A stretch of DNA of 64,000 nt, from positions 33,866-97,865 of the forward strand of contig NZ_PCPS01000009.1 in assembly GCF_002975405.1 (NCBI RefSeq), read 5' to 3'. Positions 47,558 to 58,249 of the stretch are shown here, piece by piece (the stretch's first letter is position 1; each line of letters starts with the position of its first letter). The notes below the pieces were generated by a model that worked only from the letters and a program-made list of their open reading frames with translations, had not been told where the DNA came from and made no database searches. The position numbers and the translations under genes were made by a program. The stretch is from Arthrobacter sp. MYb229. GTDB lineage: Bacteria; Actinomycetota; Actinomycetes; Actinomycetales; Micrococcaceae.

Positions 47558-48481
47558 CTAGTTACGCGCGGCCGAGGCCGTGATTCCATCGAGAATATCG
47601 TGCTCCGAGGCGATCAACGTCATCGGACGGTTTTGGCTGGTTCGTTCGAGGTAACCCAGAATGCGTTCCACGATCAACGCGCCGGCCTGAATCACATCCA
47701 CGCGTCCCGGATGTATGAAGCCCAACGCTTCGCGTTCCGCACGGCTATAGGAGAGCATTTCACCGGTGGCTCGGCGCATCTGCGGGAAAGAAAGCTGGGC
47801 GCCGTGGATGGCTGCCGAATCATAGGCGCTCAACTTCAGCGCCTGCGCGGTGAGGGTGGTAAAGGTACCGGCCACCACGATCACCGTATCCACCTGGGAC
47901 ACATCGACTCGGCCGTCCAGCGTGGCCAGCGTGTCATCGATGAACTCGATCGCCCCGTCGCGGTCGGCAAAGCGTTCGGTCACCCGCACGCAACCCATAT
48001 CCAGCGAGGCCGCGGCCAGCGGTCCGGAATCGTCGCCGAGGACAAATTCGGTGGAACCGCCGCCAAGATCAATGACCAGCAGCTGGCCGTCCTTGGCGTG
48101 GCGCACCGAGGCCGCGCCGGTAAAGGACAGGCTCGCTTCTTCATCTCCGGTGATCACCTCGGGGCTCACGCCCAGGATGCCGGTGACGGTGGACAGGAAG
48201 ACCTCGCGGTTCGAGGCATCACGCGCCGCGCTGGTCGCCGCAAAACGGATCTGCTGGACTGAATGCTCATCGCACAATGCCTTGTACTCGCGCACCGCGG
48301 CGAAGGTACGTTCCAAAGCTTCGGGAGCGAACCCGCCGGTGGCGTCCACGTCCTGGCCCAGCCGAACCACGCGCATGGTGCGCACGACGTCACGCAACTG
48401 CACGCCGTCGGACTCAACGGTGGCATCCGCAATCAGCAGGCGGATGGAGTTCGTCCCGCAGTCGATTCCCGCTACGCGCAT
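47558..48481 (-). CDS. ppx: Ppx/GppA exopolyphosphatase family protein
   Basis: Hydrolyses polyphosphate (or pppGpp). 307 aa, the short actinobacterial form lacking the C-terminal HD domain. Phosphate-binding motifs are AGIDCGTNSIRLLI at the N-terminus and VIDLGGGSTEFVLG at about 140. Stop of the upstream DUF501 gene overlaps its start by one base, so it is translated from the same operon as DUF501 and divIC (Rv1024-Rv1026 order). Confidence 0.9.
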   Translation of the reverse strand: MRVAGIDCGTNSIRLLIADATVESDGVQLRDVVRTMRVVRLGQDVDATGGFAPEALERTFAAVREYKALCDEHSVQQIRFAATSAARDASNREVFLSTVTGILGVSPEVITGDEEASLSFTGAASVRHAKDGQLLVIDLGGGSTEFVLGDDSGPLAAASLDMGCVRVTERFADRDGAIEFIDDTLATLDGRVDVSQVDTVIVVAGTFTTLTAQALKLSAYDSAAIHGAQLSFPQMRRATGEMLSYSRAEREALGFIHPGRVDVIQAGALIVERILGYLERTSQNRPMTLIASEHDILDGITASAARN

Positions 48482-49173
48482 CAGGCTTGATCCGCTTCGG
48501 TGGCTTCGCGCTCGGCACGCTTGCGTGCGCGCTCGGCGCGTTTCACCGCCGGGTCAACCCGCTCTTGGGTCTTCACATGGCGCGATCGATCCAGGCTCGG
48601 AGCCTCGCCGGAGGTATCCCAAGCGCCTTCGCAGAAGCATTTGTCCTTGGTCCACCATTCCGCGATCCCCGCGATGGCCTCGTCACCCAGCGGGTTCACG
48701 CCCTCGCCGGCCGCCAGCGAATGCCCCACGAGCACATGCAGGCACTTCACCCGGCTCGGCATGCCGCCGGCCGAGACGCCGTCGATCTCCGGGACCGCCC
48801 CGGTGCCCGAACGCTCGCCGATCGCCTCGCGGTTCGCCAGATAGGACTCGTGCGCCGACACATAGTCGGCGGCCAGCTGCGAATCCTCGCCCAAGCGATC
48901 GTTCATGGCGCCCATCAGCCCGGCGGCTTCCAACCGGGACACCGCGGCGGTGATGACCGGATGCGCCAGGTAGTAGGTGGTCGGGAAGGGGATGCCGCTG
49001 GAAAGCCGCGGGGCGGTGGTCGCCACCAGCGGATTGCCGCACACGCAGCGTGCACCGATCTCCACCACATCGCGTACCGGACGGTTCAGCTGGCGGCTGA
49101 GCGTATCCAGGTCCTGCTCGCTGGGAACACGTCCGGCGGCATCGAGGGCTTCGCGGATTGGCTTATCAGTCAA
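48481..49173 (-). CDS. DUF501 family protein
   Basis: 230 aa, soluble. The recognisable core is CVCGNPLVATTAPRLSSG then IPFPTTYYLAHP, with two close Cys; a long charged C-terminus rich in Arg/Glu/Ala follows. Function unknown. Located between divIC and ppx and coupled to ppx by a one-base overlap, as in other Actinobacteria (Rv1025). Confidence 0.88.
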   Translation of the reverse strand: MTDKPIREALDAAGRVPSEQDLDTLSRQLNRPVRDVVEIGARCVCGNPLVATTAPRLSSGIPFPTTYYLAHPVITAAVSRLEAAGLMGAMNDRLGEDSQLAADYVSAHESYLANREAIGERSGTGAVPEIDGVSAGGMPSRVKCLHVLVGHSLAAGEGVNPLGDEAIAGIAEWWTKDKCFCEGAWDTSGEAPSLDRSRHVKTQERVDPAVKRAERARKRAEREATEADQA

Positions 49174-49229
49174 GTTATCGTCTTTTCGCGTCGTGTGGTT
49201 CGTCCCTGGTGCAGGGAGCCGGTAAGTTA

Positions 49230-50075
49230 TCAGTCGGTCGCCGAGCGATGCACCGAATCGAGCAGCGCATCAACCCATGGAAGATCGGCGCGCACCTCAT
49301 AGGTGCTGCCATTGCTTGTTTGGACTTCTTCCTCAGCTGGAAGTTCGCCCACCACCTTGTACAGCTTTTCGCCCGGCATCACCAAGTTTATCCGTTCGCG
49401 GGCCTGCTGCTTGATATACAGCGGATCGTCCCAACGTGCGATCTCGGCCTTCAGATCGTCGCGCTGCTGCTCCTTCGCGCTGATCGAGGCACGCAGTTCG
49501 TTGATTTCGGTCATTTGGGTGCGGTAGAAGTTCACCGTGGGCACCAGCATCACGGCGAAGAACGCGAGCACTACCAGCAGTGCGGCCACGCGTCCGGAGA
49601 AGCGATGGGCCGCCACCGGTTCGCCGGCCGGCGGCTGGCTGTGGGCCTCGGCCTTCTCCCCCGGCTTGCGGCGGACTGCGGCGGAGAACTTCACCCGGTC
49701 ATCGCGGCGGCGTTCGCTCTGCTTCTCCTTGGCACGTTCGCGCAGCGGCGCCTTCGGTTTCCCCGCGGCAGGCTTGGCGGCGGGCTTGGCTGGCCGCGGC
49801 GCCGCGGGCGCGCCAGAAGAACCGGTGCCAGCTGTTTTGCGTTCCGGGGATGGAGCCGTCCGCGCCCTGCGCGCCGCCGGAGCATTCCTTTTCGCGCTTG
49901 GTACCACGTGCAACGCGTCGGTGGCTGGCTCCGCCTGGTGGGCCCCACTGGTTTCACTGCGCGCGCCGGCTGCCGGTGCTTCGTCTATTTCGCTACGTTC
50001 ACCGGAGTCAGCTTCCGGTTTCCCGGTGCTTGCTGGGGTGTTTCGTCGCGGCATGCGCGGTGGTCGCTGCGCCAT
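49230..50075 (-). CDS. Septum formation initiator, FtsB/DivIC family
   Basis: 281 aa. Residues 1-160 are disordered and rich in Ala, Pro, Lys and Arg; one membrane helix (about 163-180, VAALLVVLAFFAVMLV) is followed by the DivIC/FtsB coiled coil beginning TEINELRASISAKEQQRDDLKAEI. Part of the FtsQ/L/B divisome complex regulating septal synthesis. The long cytoplasmic arm is typical of actinobacterial members. Precedes DUF501 and ppx on the same strand. Confidence 0.88.
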   Translation of the reverse strand: MAQRPPRMPRRNTPASTGKPEADSGERSEIDEAPAAGARSETSGAHQAEPATDALHVVPSAKRNAPAARRARTAPSPERKTAGTGSSGAPAAPRPAKPAAKPAAGKPKAPLRERAKEKQSERRRDDRVKFSAAVRRKPGEKAEAHSQPPAGEPVAAHRFSGRVAALLVVLAFFAVMLVPTVNFYRTQMTEINELRASISAKEQQRDDLKAEIARWDDPLYIKQQARERINLVMPGEKLYKVVGELPAEEEVQTSNGSTYEVRADLPWVDALLDSVHRSATD

Positions 50076-50120
50076 ACTCCCCCATTCAAACTCGTACTTC
50101 CAACGGTATCTCCATTAAAT

Positions 50121-50165
50121 AACGATAAGCCCGTCGGTATCCAACTACCGACGAGCTTATTCGTT
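50121..50165. terminator. Hairpin after eno
   Basis: AACGATAAGC-CCGTCGGTA and TACCGACG-AGCTTATTCGTT pair with a G-T and one bulge, directly after the eno stop on the minus strand. Confidence 0.8.
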
Positions 50166-50176
50166 TTATCTGAAGA

Positions 50177-51487
<1,311 letters not shown>

Positions 51488-51565
51488 CTAAGGGCTGGTC
51501 GATCCAGCGGTCCGATCGACCGTTGGCACCATTGCCTGTTCCCTAGCCTAGCGCTTCACCCCTTG

Positions 51566-52234
51566 TTAGGGCGACGTTGTTTCGCGCTTCGTTCCAGCAT
51601 AATTTTTCGCCAGCGCGTCGCGCAGCACCGTTTCGGCATCCAAGCCAAGCTCCTCGGCCCGCGCCGAGAGGGCCAGCAGTTCGGAACTAAGGCTCTGCGC
51701 GTCATGCACCCGCTCCCGGATTTCGCTGGTGGGCTCCGGCAGTTTCGCGGCCCCCGCACGCCGGTGCCGGTCCAGCAGCTTTTGCGCCAGCGCCAGCGAG
51801 GGAAGACCGGCGGGAAGCCCGGCATTCTTACGCCGCGGCGCCCCGGCGCGTTCGGACTGCTTGGCCGCATCCCAAATTCGGATGATCTCAGCGATGTCCG
51901 TGGTGATCACCGGTTCGAGCCCACCCTGGGCATCGAAGACATGCCGGTTGCGGCTTTGCAGCTTGTCGGCCAGCGCCTTGGCCACCTCCTGCAGGCCGAA
52001 GTGCTCCCGTTCCTCGGCGATCCGCGCATGGAGCAGGATCTGGAAGAGCAAGTCCCCGAGCTCCTCGCACAATAGCTGCGCATCCTGCGCGCCAATCGCG
52101 TCGAGCACCTCATAGGATTCCTCGATCAGGTAGGTGCGCAGGGACTCATGGGTCAACGCGCCGGTCCAGGCGCAGCGCTCCCGCAAGGTCCCGACGATCC
52201 AGATCAGCCGGTCTAATTCGCTCTCGCTTTGCAT
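51566..52234 (-). CDS. mazG: MazG nucleoside triphosphate pyrophosphohydrolase
   Basis: Cleaves abnormal NTPs to NMP and pyrophosphate. 222 aa. The helical metal-binding motif is ESYEVLDAI followed by EELGDLLFQILLHA, with the ExxE pairs intact. One MazG domain is visible; the C-terminal about 100 residues are divergent. M. tuberculosis mazG (Rv1021) is likewise just upstream of eno. Confidence 0.9.
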   Translation of the reverse strand: MQSESELDRLIWIVGTLRERCAWTGALTHESLRTYLIEESYEVLDAIGAQDAQLLCEELGDLLFQILLHARIAEEREHFGLQEVAKALADKLQSRNRHVFDAQGGLEPVITTDIAEIIRIWDAAKQSERAGAPRRKNAGLPAGLPSLALAQKLLDRHRRAGAAKLPEPTSEIRERVHDAQSLSSELLALSARAEELGLDAETVLRDALAKNYAGTKRETTSP

Positions 52235-52247
52235 GCCTACAAGCTAA

Positions 52248-52811
52248 TCACATGGATGCGGGCAGCCCGGGCAGACCATCGATGCTCAGCAAATTCTTCT
52301 GCGTGCGGTACTCTTCCATGCCCGCGGCGCCTTTTTTCTCGGCCTGCAGGCGCAGCAGCTCCCGTTCCCCGGCGAGCTCCATCACCGGTACTCCCCAACC
52401 GCAGGAGTCGCTGATCCGGGTGAGCTGAACCGAAATCACCGCGCGGGTGCTTGGATGCTCCGGGTGCAAGGCAACAACCTTCTCGAAGATTTCCTCGCCC
52501 GGCAGGTGAACCGCCCCGCGCCCGTGCAGGCGCACGATGCGTGGCCGGTCGTCGAAGGAATTGAACATCAGGCACACCCGGGCGTTTTCCCGGATATGCG
52601 CGATGGTTTCCACCCCGCTGCCGGTGTAGTCCACCCAGGCCACCTGGTTCGGGCCCAGCACCGAAAAGGAGTCATGCCCGCGCGGGGAGATGTTCACATG
52701 CCCTTGGTCCGATAGCGGCGCGGTGGCCACGAACCACATCGGCTGCCGTTGAATCCAGGTCTTCAGGTTCTCGTCTATGCCCTCAAAGATTTTGCCCACA
52801 AATTCGAGCAT
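52248..52811 (-). CDS. Pyridoxamine 5'-phosphate oxidase-type FMN/F420-binding protein
   Basis: 187 aa, split-barrel fold. Recognisable segments are MWFVATAPLSDQGHVNISPRGHDSF and VAWVDYTGSGVETIAHIRENARVCLMFNSF. This resembles the pyridoxamine-phosphate-oxidase-like/PNPOx family with possible F420 or haem/FMN binding; the true PdxH motifs are not clear, so it should not be called pdxH. Likely an oxidoreductase of unknown substrate. Follows mazG in the same strand direction. Confidence 0.75.
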   Translation of the reverse strand: MLEFVGKIFEGIDENLKTWIQRQPMWFVATAPLSDQGHVNISPRGHDSFSVLGPNQVAWVDYTGSGVETIAHIRENARVCLMFNSFDDRPRIVRLHGRGAVHLPGEEIFEKVVALHPEHPSTRAVISVQLTRISDSCGWGVPVMELAGERELLRLQAEKKGAAGMEEYRTQKNLLSIDGLPGLPASM

Positions 52812-52861
52812 AGTGCATCGATTTCGGCTCCCGCCACCCTGCCTCGGGCAGGGTTAAACGT

Positions 52862-52892
52862 CGCAAGGGCCACCGGTTCGGTGGCCCTTGCG
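52862..52892. terminator. Hairpin after add
   Basis: CGCAAGGGCCACC and GGTGGCCCTTGCG pair perfectly around a 5-nt loop, 20 bp past the add stop on the minus strand. Confidence 0.88.
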
Positions 52893-52911
52893 CGAATGAT
52901 TGCGTCGAGAA

Positions 52912-54105
52912 CTAGATCTCTTCGTAATCCTCGTCGTCGTCCTCATCGTCGTCTTCGTCGAGCAGGTCGGCGTAGTAGTCGTTGATGTATTCGACCAGCA
53001 GTTCACGCATTTCCAGCGGCACGAAGGCCGCCTCGGCGGCGTTCAGCGTCAGATCCAGCAGGTCTTCGAGATCGTAGTCGAAGGCCTCGACCAGCAATTC
53101 GAATTCATCGGACAGGCCCGTGCCGCTCATCAGCCGGTTGTCCGGGGAGATGGTGACGTTGAACCCGGTCTGCACCAGCAGGTCGATCGGGTGGGATTCG
53201 ATTCCCTCGCCGAATCCGGCGGTGGCGCCGGTCTGCAGGTTCGAGGACGGGCAGATTTCCAGCGGAATGCCGCGTTCGCGCACCCAGTTGGCTACCGGGC
53301 CCAAGGAAACCAGTCCGGTGTCCTGGTCCAGGGTTTCCCCGTCGTCGTCCACGCCGCCGAACTCGATTTCGATATCTTCCGCGACGCGTACGCCGTGGCC
53401 CAAGCGGGTGGCGCGGCCGACCAGGATTGCATCCTTGATCGAGTCCAGCCCGGCGGCCTCGCCTGCGTGCACGGTGGCGGGGAAGAGATTCTCGGCCAGC
53501 AGGTCGAAGGCGTCCTTCATGCGCGAAGGCGGGAACCCATCCTCGGGTCCGGCGATGTCGAATCCGACCACGCCCCGTCCGCGGTGGCGCAAGGCCAGCT
53601 GGGCGATCTCCAGGCCGCGGTCTGCTTGGCGCATGGCGGAGAGCAGCTGGCCAACCTGAATCGGGTGGCCCTCGTTGTTCAGCGTCTCGCAGGCCTGATC
53701 CAGCCCTTCCTGCACGGCGTCGACGACGTCGTCCAGGCTCAGCCCCTCGCGCAGGTGCTGCTCGGGTGCGTAGCGCACCTCGCCGTAGATCACGCCGTCG
53801 GCCGCGAGGTCTTCGACGAATTCGCGAGCCACGCGGATCAGCGCATCGCGGGTCTGCATTACGGCCAGGGTGTGGTCAAAGGTTTCCAGGTAGCGTGGCA
53901 GCGAACCGGAGTCGGCCGATTCACGGAACCATTCACCCAAGGCTTCGGCGTCGGTGGCCGGCAGCTCGTGGCCGACCTCCGCTGCCAAGTCGATGATGGT
54001 TTGCGGGCGCAAGCCACCGTCAAGGTGGTCATGCAGCGAAACTTTGGGCAGATCCCGGAAGTCGAACTCGGGATCATAGGCAAGATGAATCATTTCTTCA
54101 GTCAC
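52912..54105 (-). CDS. add: Adenosine deaminase
   Basis: Deaminates adenosine and deoxyadenosine to inosine. 397 aa, longer than E. coli Add (333) mainly because of an acidic C-terminal tail (EDDDEDDDEDYEEI). Zinc ligands and catalytic residues: KVSLHDHLDGGL (HxH), HAGEAAG and later the FDIAGPEDGFPP region. Follows a DedA gene; with cdd and deoA upstream it completes purine and pyrimidine nucleoside breakdown, as in Rv3313c-Rv3315c. Confidence 0.93.
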   Translation of the reverse strand: MTEEMIHLAYDPEFDFRDLPKVSLHDHLDGGLRPQTIIDLAAEVGHELPATDAEALGEWFRESADSGSLPRYLETFDHTLAVMQTRDALIRVAREFVEDLAADGVIYGEVRYAPEQHLREGLSLDDVVDAVQEGLDQACETLNNEGHPIQVGQLLSAMRQADRGLEIAQLALRHRGRGVVGFDIAGPEDGFPPSRMKDAFDLLAENLFPATVHAGEAAGLDSIKDAILVGRATRLGHGVRVAEDIEIEFGGVDDDGETLDQDTGLVSLGPVANWVRERGIPLEICPSSNLQTGATAGFGEGIESHPIDLLVQTGFNVTISPDNRLMSGTGLSDEFELLVEAFDYDLEDLLDLTLNAAEAAFVPLEMRELLVEYINDYYADLLDEDDDEDDDEDYEEI

Positions 54106-54195
54106 AGGTCGAGCCTAGTCGCAATTCCTCCGCACAGATAGTTCTGCTGGGTAAAGATCTGCGAGCCGCTATGTGACCATCGTCAAGCCGGCGGG

Positions 54196-54870
54196 TTAAC
54201 CCTGTTCGCGCTCGGGCGGGACCAGCTCCAGCGCCCCGGAGGTTTCGGCCGGTGCGCCGTTCTGCGTGCGCCGCTTGTACCGGGCAAACACCCGATTGAC
54301 CAACAGGTCGATGAGGTAGCCCAGCAGCACCGCGAGCACCACCGAGACGATGATTCCCAGCAGTTTGTTATGCGCCAGCCAATTGCCCGCCAACGCTCCG
54401 ATGCCCACCGAATAGGCGCCCCAGGTGACGCAGCCGATGATGTCGAAGAGGGTAAAGCGGCGGTGGCTGAAGCCCGTGGCGCCCGCCGTCAAATTCACCG
54501 CGACGCGGCCCACGGGGATATAGCGTGCGGTGAAAATCAGCAGCGCCCCTGAGGTCTGGAGCTTGCGCGCGGAAAAATTCAGCACGCGTTGCGCCCGCTT
54601 TCCGCGCATCCACGCGAAGCCGCGCGCCCCGAGCTTGCGGCCGATCAGGAAGGTGATCTGGTCCCCCACGATGGCCCCGGAAATGCCAAGCACTGCAATC
54701 AATACCAGGTTGGGCGATCCGGTGTTCACGCCCACGGCGGCCAGCGAGACCAGGAAGGACTCGGAGGGCACGATCGGGAAAAACGCATCGATCATGCAGA
54801 ACAGAAACAACAGCGGCAGCACCCACCATGCGCTTGCTGCCTGCGTGATCGCCTCGTTGACCAGTTCCAT
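54196..54870 (-). CDS. DedA-family membrane protein
   Basis: 224 aa with about five helices. The DedA signature is visible as PSESFLVSLAAVGVN, GDQITFLIGRKLG and FTARYIPVGRVAVNLTAGATGFSHRRFTLFD. DedA proteins recycle undecaprenyl phosphate or phosphatidylethanolamine. ATG 54870 is chosen; the frame before it to 54948 reads as non-membrane, unlikely sequence. It lies between add and deoA, same strand, with no obvious functional link. Confidence 0.9.
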   Translation of the reverse strand: MELVNEAITQAASAWWVLPLLFLFCMIDAFFPIVPSESFLVSLAAVGVNTGSPNLVLIAVLGISGAIVGDQITFLIGRKLGARGFAWMRGKRAQRVLNFSARKLQTSGALLIFTARYIPVGRVAVNLTAGATGFSHRRFTLFDIIGCVTWGAYSVGIGALAGNWLAHNKLLGIIVSVVLAVLLGYLIDLLVNRVFARYKRRTQNGAPAETSGALELVPPEREQG

Positions 54871-55175
54871 TAATCTCTGCTTCTTCCCCCGGGCTTGCGC
54901 CTGACGCGCCGTGATTCCATTCTCACTCGAGAACTCGCACCGATGCATCCGACCGTCGTCGCATAATGAATTTTATCCATCCACACCCACGGGTGGAGAC
55001 ATCTGTCCAACGATTGAACACCGCCTTCCGGTTCCCGGGAGTTTGCCGGGAGCTAGAGCCGCGCGCGGAGCAGCGGTTCACGACCACCGCGAAAAACGAC
55101 AGCGGCACCCGACCACGGCGTGGGTCGGGTGCCGCCTTGCGTCGACGAGATTCCGGCGCGTTCGCGGAAGTTCGG
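54871..55175. other. Intergenic region between dedA and deoA
   Basis: About 305 bp. It holds the deoA hairpin (55102-55135) and presumably the dedA promoter. I see no convincing gene. Confidence 0.6.
55102..55135. terminator. Hairpin after deoA
   Basis: GCGGCACCCGACC and GGTCGGGTGCCGC pair perfectly around an 8-nt loop, about 40 bp past the deoA stop. Confidence 0.88.
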
Positions 55176-56489
55176 CTACTTCGCGGCAATCCGATCGAAG
55201 ATCAGGCGGGTGTCCGCCCGGTCGGTATCCGAACCGATCAGGATCGACTTTTCCACCAGTTCGATGGCGCGCGGCAGCTTCTGCGGGGTATCGGTCAGCA
55301 GCGTCGCGATCGGCTGCCCGCGGCGCACCAAGGCGCCGGGCTTCACATGCAAGCGCACGCCGGCACCTGCCTGCACCGAATCCTCCTTGCGGGCACGCCC
55401 CGCGCCCAGGAACCAGGCCGCCAAGCCGATATCCATCGCGTCGAGCTTCAGCAGCGCGCCCTCGGCCGGCGCGTAGACGGTATGCGATTCGGTGGCCACC
55501 GGAAGCTTCGCGTCCGGGTCGCCGCCCTGGGCGATGATCATCTGCCGCCAGCGGTCCATCGCCTGGCCGTTGCCCAGCGCGGCGCGCACGTCAACGCCCT
55601 TGATCCCGGCACCGGCGAGCATCTCGGTGGCCAAGGCCACGGTCAGCTCGACCACGTCCTCCGGCCCGCCGCCGGCGAGCACCTCAACGGATTCCTCGAC
55701 CTCGATCGCATTGCCGGCGGTCAACCCGAGCGGGGTGTCCATATTCGTCAGCAAGGCGACGGTATTCACCCCGGAATCGGTGCCCAGGTAGACCATGGTT
55801 TCGGCGAGCTCGCGGGCCATCGCCTCGTCCTTCATGAAGGCGCCGGAACCGACCTTCACATCCAGGATCAGCGTGCCGGTGCCTTCGGCGATCTTCTTGC
55901 TCATAATCGAGGAGGCGATCAGCGGCAGCGAGTCCACGGTGGCGGTCACATCCCGCAGCGCGTACAGCTTCTTATCCGCCGGGGCCAGCCCGGTGCCCGC
56001 GGCGCAGATCACCGCGCCGGCACCCGAAAGCTGGGCGAACATCTCCTCGTTGGTCAATGCCGCACGCCACCCCGGGATGGCTTCGAGCTTATCCAGGGTG
56101 CCTCCGGTGTGGCCCAGGCCGCGGCCGGAGAGCTGCGGGACGGCCACCCCGAAGCTGGCGACCAGCGGTGCCAGCGGCAGCGTGATCTTATCCCCCACCC
56201 CGCCGGTGGAGTGCTTGTCGGTGGTGGCCAGCCGCTTGCCGTTGGCATCGGTCAACCCGGAGAAGTCCATGCGTTCGCCCGAGTTGATCATCGCGTGGGT
56301 CCAGCGCGAAATTTCCGAACGGTTCATGCCGCGGAAGAAGATCGCCATATTCAGCGCGGACATCTGCTCTTCGGCGATGGCGCCGCGGGTGTACCCCTCG
56401 ATGGTCCAGTCGATCATCTCGCCGCTGAGTTCCCCGCCATCGCGTTTGGTGCGGATGATATCGACGGCACTAAATTTTTCGGCAGCCAT
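55176..56489 (-). CDS. deoA: Thymidine phosphorylase
   Basis: Splits thymidine (and deoxyuridine) into base and deoxyribose-1-phosphate. 437 aa. Motifs are IIRTKRDGGELSGEMIDW near the N-terminus, DKHSTGGVGDK (phosphate binding), and GSGAFMKDEAMARELA. It follows cdd on the same strand, so it degrades the uridine-type products of cytidine deaminase. Confidence 0.93.
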   Translation of the reverse strand: MAAEKFSAVDIIRTKRDGGELSGEMIDWTIEGYTRGAIAEEQMSALNMAIFFRGMNRSEISRWTHAMINSGERMDFSGLTDANGKRLATTDKHSTGGVGDKITLPLAPLVASFGVAVPQLSGRGLGHTGGTLDKLEAIPGWRAALTNEEMFAQLSGAGAVICAAGTGLAPADKKLYALRDVTATVDSLPLIASSIMSKKIAEGTGTLILDVKVGSGAFMKDEAMARELAETMVYLGTDSGVNTVALLTNMDTPLGLTAGNAIEVEESVEVLAGGGPEDVVELTVALATEMLAGAGIKGVDVRAALGNGQAMDRWRQMIIAQGGDPDAKLPVATESHTVYAPAEGALLKLDAMDIGLAAWFLGAGRARKEDSVQAGAGVRLHVKPGALVRRGQPIATLLTDTPQKLPRAIELVEKSILIGSDTDRADTRLIFDRIAAK

Positions 56490-56549
56490 AATCTGGTTCC
56501 TTACTCGTCAATTTCTCGGAGGTGACTTCGCTACGCAAAAGCGCGCGGG

Positions 56550-56972
56550 TCACAAGGCAATATCGTTCGGGCCAAAGGCGTAGGGCAGCAGCTGTTCCAT
56601 GGTGAGGATGCCGGTATCGGTTTTGATCAGCATGTCGGCACCCCGGTGCTCGAAGAGCAGTTGGCGGCAGCGCCCGCAGGGGGTGATCAGTTCGACCTTG
56701 CCCGCCTCCAGCTGGCCGAAACAGACAAAGTACGCCAGCTGGCCGCCGCCGGTGGCGAACATTTCGCCGACCATGGCGCACTCGGCGCACAGGGTCACCC
56801 CGTAGGCGGCGTTTTCGATATTGCACCCCGAGACGATTCGCCCATCGGTGGTTTGCGCCGCGGCGCCCACCCGGAACTTCGAGTAGGGTGCATAGGCCGT
56901 GGACAGCGCCGCCGCGGCCGCAGCTTCGAGCTGCGACCACGGCGCGGTGTTGTTTTCCATGGGGATTGTCAT
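56550..56972 (-). CDS. cdd: Cytidine deaminase, tetrameric type
   Basis: Converts cytidine and deoxycytidine to uridine and deoxyuridine. 140 aa. Zinc ligands C62, C99 and C102, with catalytic Glu E64 in CAEC and PCGRC. The start overlaps the stop of the permease gene by 4 bp (ATGA), so it is translated with the uptake system. Deaminates nucleosides taken up by that ABC transporter. Confidence 0.94.
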   Translation of the reverse strand: MTIPMENNTAPWSQLEAAAAAALSTAYAPYSKFRVGAAAQTTDGRIVSGCNIENAAYGVTLCAECAMVGEMFATGGGQLAYFVCFGQLEAGKVELITPCGRCRQLLFEHRGADMLIKTDTGILTMEQLLPYAFGPNDIAL

Positions 56973-58249
56973 TCCTTCACATACGGTTCGCCGACGGCCG
57001 CCGGGCCACGCGAGCGGCCCACCAGTCCGGCGACGGCGAAGATCGTGACCAGATACGGCATCATCGCCATGAACTGGCTTGGCACCGGTGTGCCGATAAT
57101 CGTCAAGATCACCTGCAGGTTATCCGCGAAGCCGAAGAGCAGCGCGGCGGCGAAGGCTCCGATCGGGTTCCAGCGTCCGAAGATCACCGCGGCCAACGCG
57201 ATGAAGCCGCGGCCGCCGGAAATCTCCTTGGTGAAGGAATCGATCGCCACCAGGGTGAAGAACGAGCCGCCGATGCCGGCGACGATGCCGCCGAGGGTGA
57301 CGTTCCAGAAGCGGGTGGCGTTGACCTTGATGCCCAGGGTGTCCGCGGCCTTCGGGTGTTCGCCCACCGCACGCACGCGCAGCCCCCAACGGGTTTTGAA
57401 CAGGCCGAACCAGACCAGGAAGACCGCCACGTACATCAGGTAGCCGATCAGCGACTGCTTGAACAGGATCGGGCCGATCACCGGGATGGCGCTCAACCCG
57501 GGGATCGCGATGATCGGCAGGTGGGCCGGCGAGTTGAACAGTTCCGGATCTTCCTGCATCACCGTGGTGAAGAGGAACCCGGTGATGCCCGAGACCAGCA
57601 CGTTGAGCACCACGCCGACGATGATCTGGTTGACCAGGTACTTGATTGCGAAGACCGCGAGCACCAGGGAAACCAGCGCGCCGGCGATGCCCGCGGCGAT
57701 CAGCCCGGCGAAGGCGTTTTTGGTCACCGAGGCGACGATCGCCGCGGTGAACGCGCCACCGAGCAGCTGGCCCTCGATGGCGATGTTGACCACGCCGGCA
57801 CGTTCGCAGAGCACTCCGGAGAGCGAACCGAAGACCAGCGGCACCGCGAGCACCACCGCGCCGGCCAGCAGGCTGGCCAGCGAAATGCTGTTGATATTCG
57901 CCCCGGAGACCACCCAGATCAGGAAGCCCAGGACGAAGAGCACCGCGGCGATCACCACCGCCCAGGTCGGCAGGGCCTGCCCCTTGGCGCGCAGCCTCCA
58001 CGAATAGGCCGCCAGGGCCACCAGCAGCACCCCGAAGACGATATTCGTGGCCATGCCCGGGAAGACCAGGTCCGGAATCGTGAACGCGTCGGTGGCGGTG
58101 CTCAGCGAGAAGTGCGCCGCCTGGCTGCTGCCTAGGAAGCCGAAGCTGATCAGCGTGATCAGTGCGATGACGCTGAGCACGATTGGGGTTTTCTTGCTCG
58201 GCAACAGCGTGATCGACGGTTGCAGGCCTTGAGTCGTCATGGTGGTCAC
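56969..58249 (-). CDS. ABC transporter permease, nucleoside uptake (NupC/YufQ-like)
   Basis: 426 aa with about ten helices. The segment AGVVNIAIEGQLLGGAFTAA and RGFIALAAVIFGRWNPIGAF are characteristic of BmpA-linked permeases. The GTG at 58249 overlaps the preceding permease stop by 4 bp (GTGA), which fixes the start; the frame continues upstream to 58462 but is shadow sequence of the upstream gene. Second permease of the set; together with the other forms the membrane channel. Confidence 0.9.
   Translation of the reverse strand: MTTMTTQGLQPSITLLPSKKTPIVLSVIALITLISFGFLGSSQAAHFSLSTATDAFTIPDLVFPGMATNIVFGVLLVALAAYSWRLRAKGQALPTWAVVIAAVLFVLGFLIWVVSGANINSISLASLLAGAVVLAVPLVFGSLSGVLCERAGVVNIAIEGQLLGGAFTAAIVASVTKNAFAGLIAAGIAGALVSLVLAVFAIKYLVNQIIVGVVLNVLVSGITGFLFTTVMQEDPELFNSPAHLPIIAIPGLSAIPVIGPILFKQSLIGYLMYVAVFLVWFGLFKTRWGLRVRAVGEHPKAADTLGIKVNATRFWNVTLGGIVAGIGGSFFTLVAIDSFTKEISGGRGFIALAAVIFGRWNPIGAFAAALLFGFADNLQVILTIIGTPVPSQFMAMMPYLVTIFAVAGLVGRSRGPAAVGEPYVKE

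Noticed and set aside
52248..52811. pdxH (true pyridoxamine 5'-phosphate oxidase)
   Set aside because: The fold matches but the C-terminal PdxH signature is missing, so only the superfamily name is given.
54871..55175. A third gene between dedA and deoA, such as long frames on the plus strand
   Set aside because: They run through the opposite strand of deoA and have no independent start or domain.
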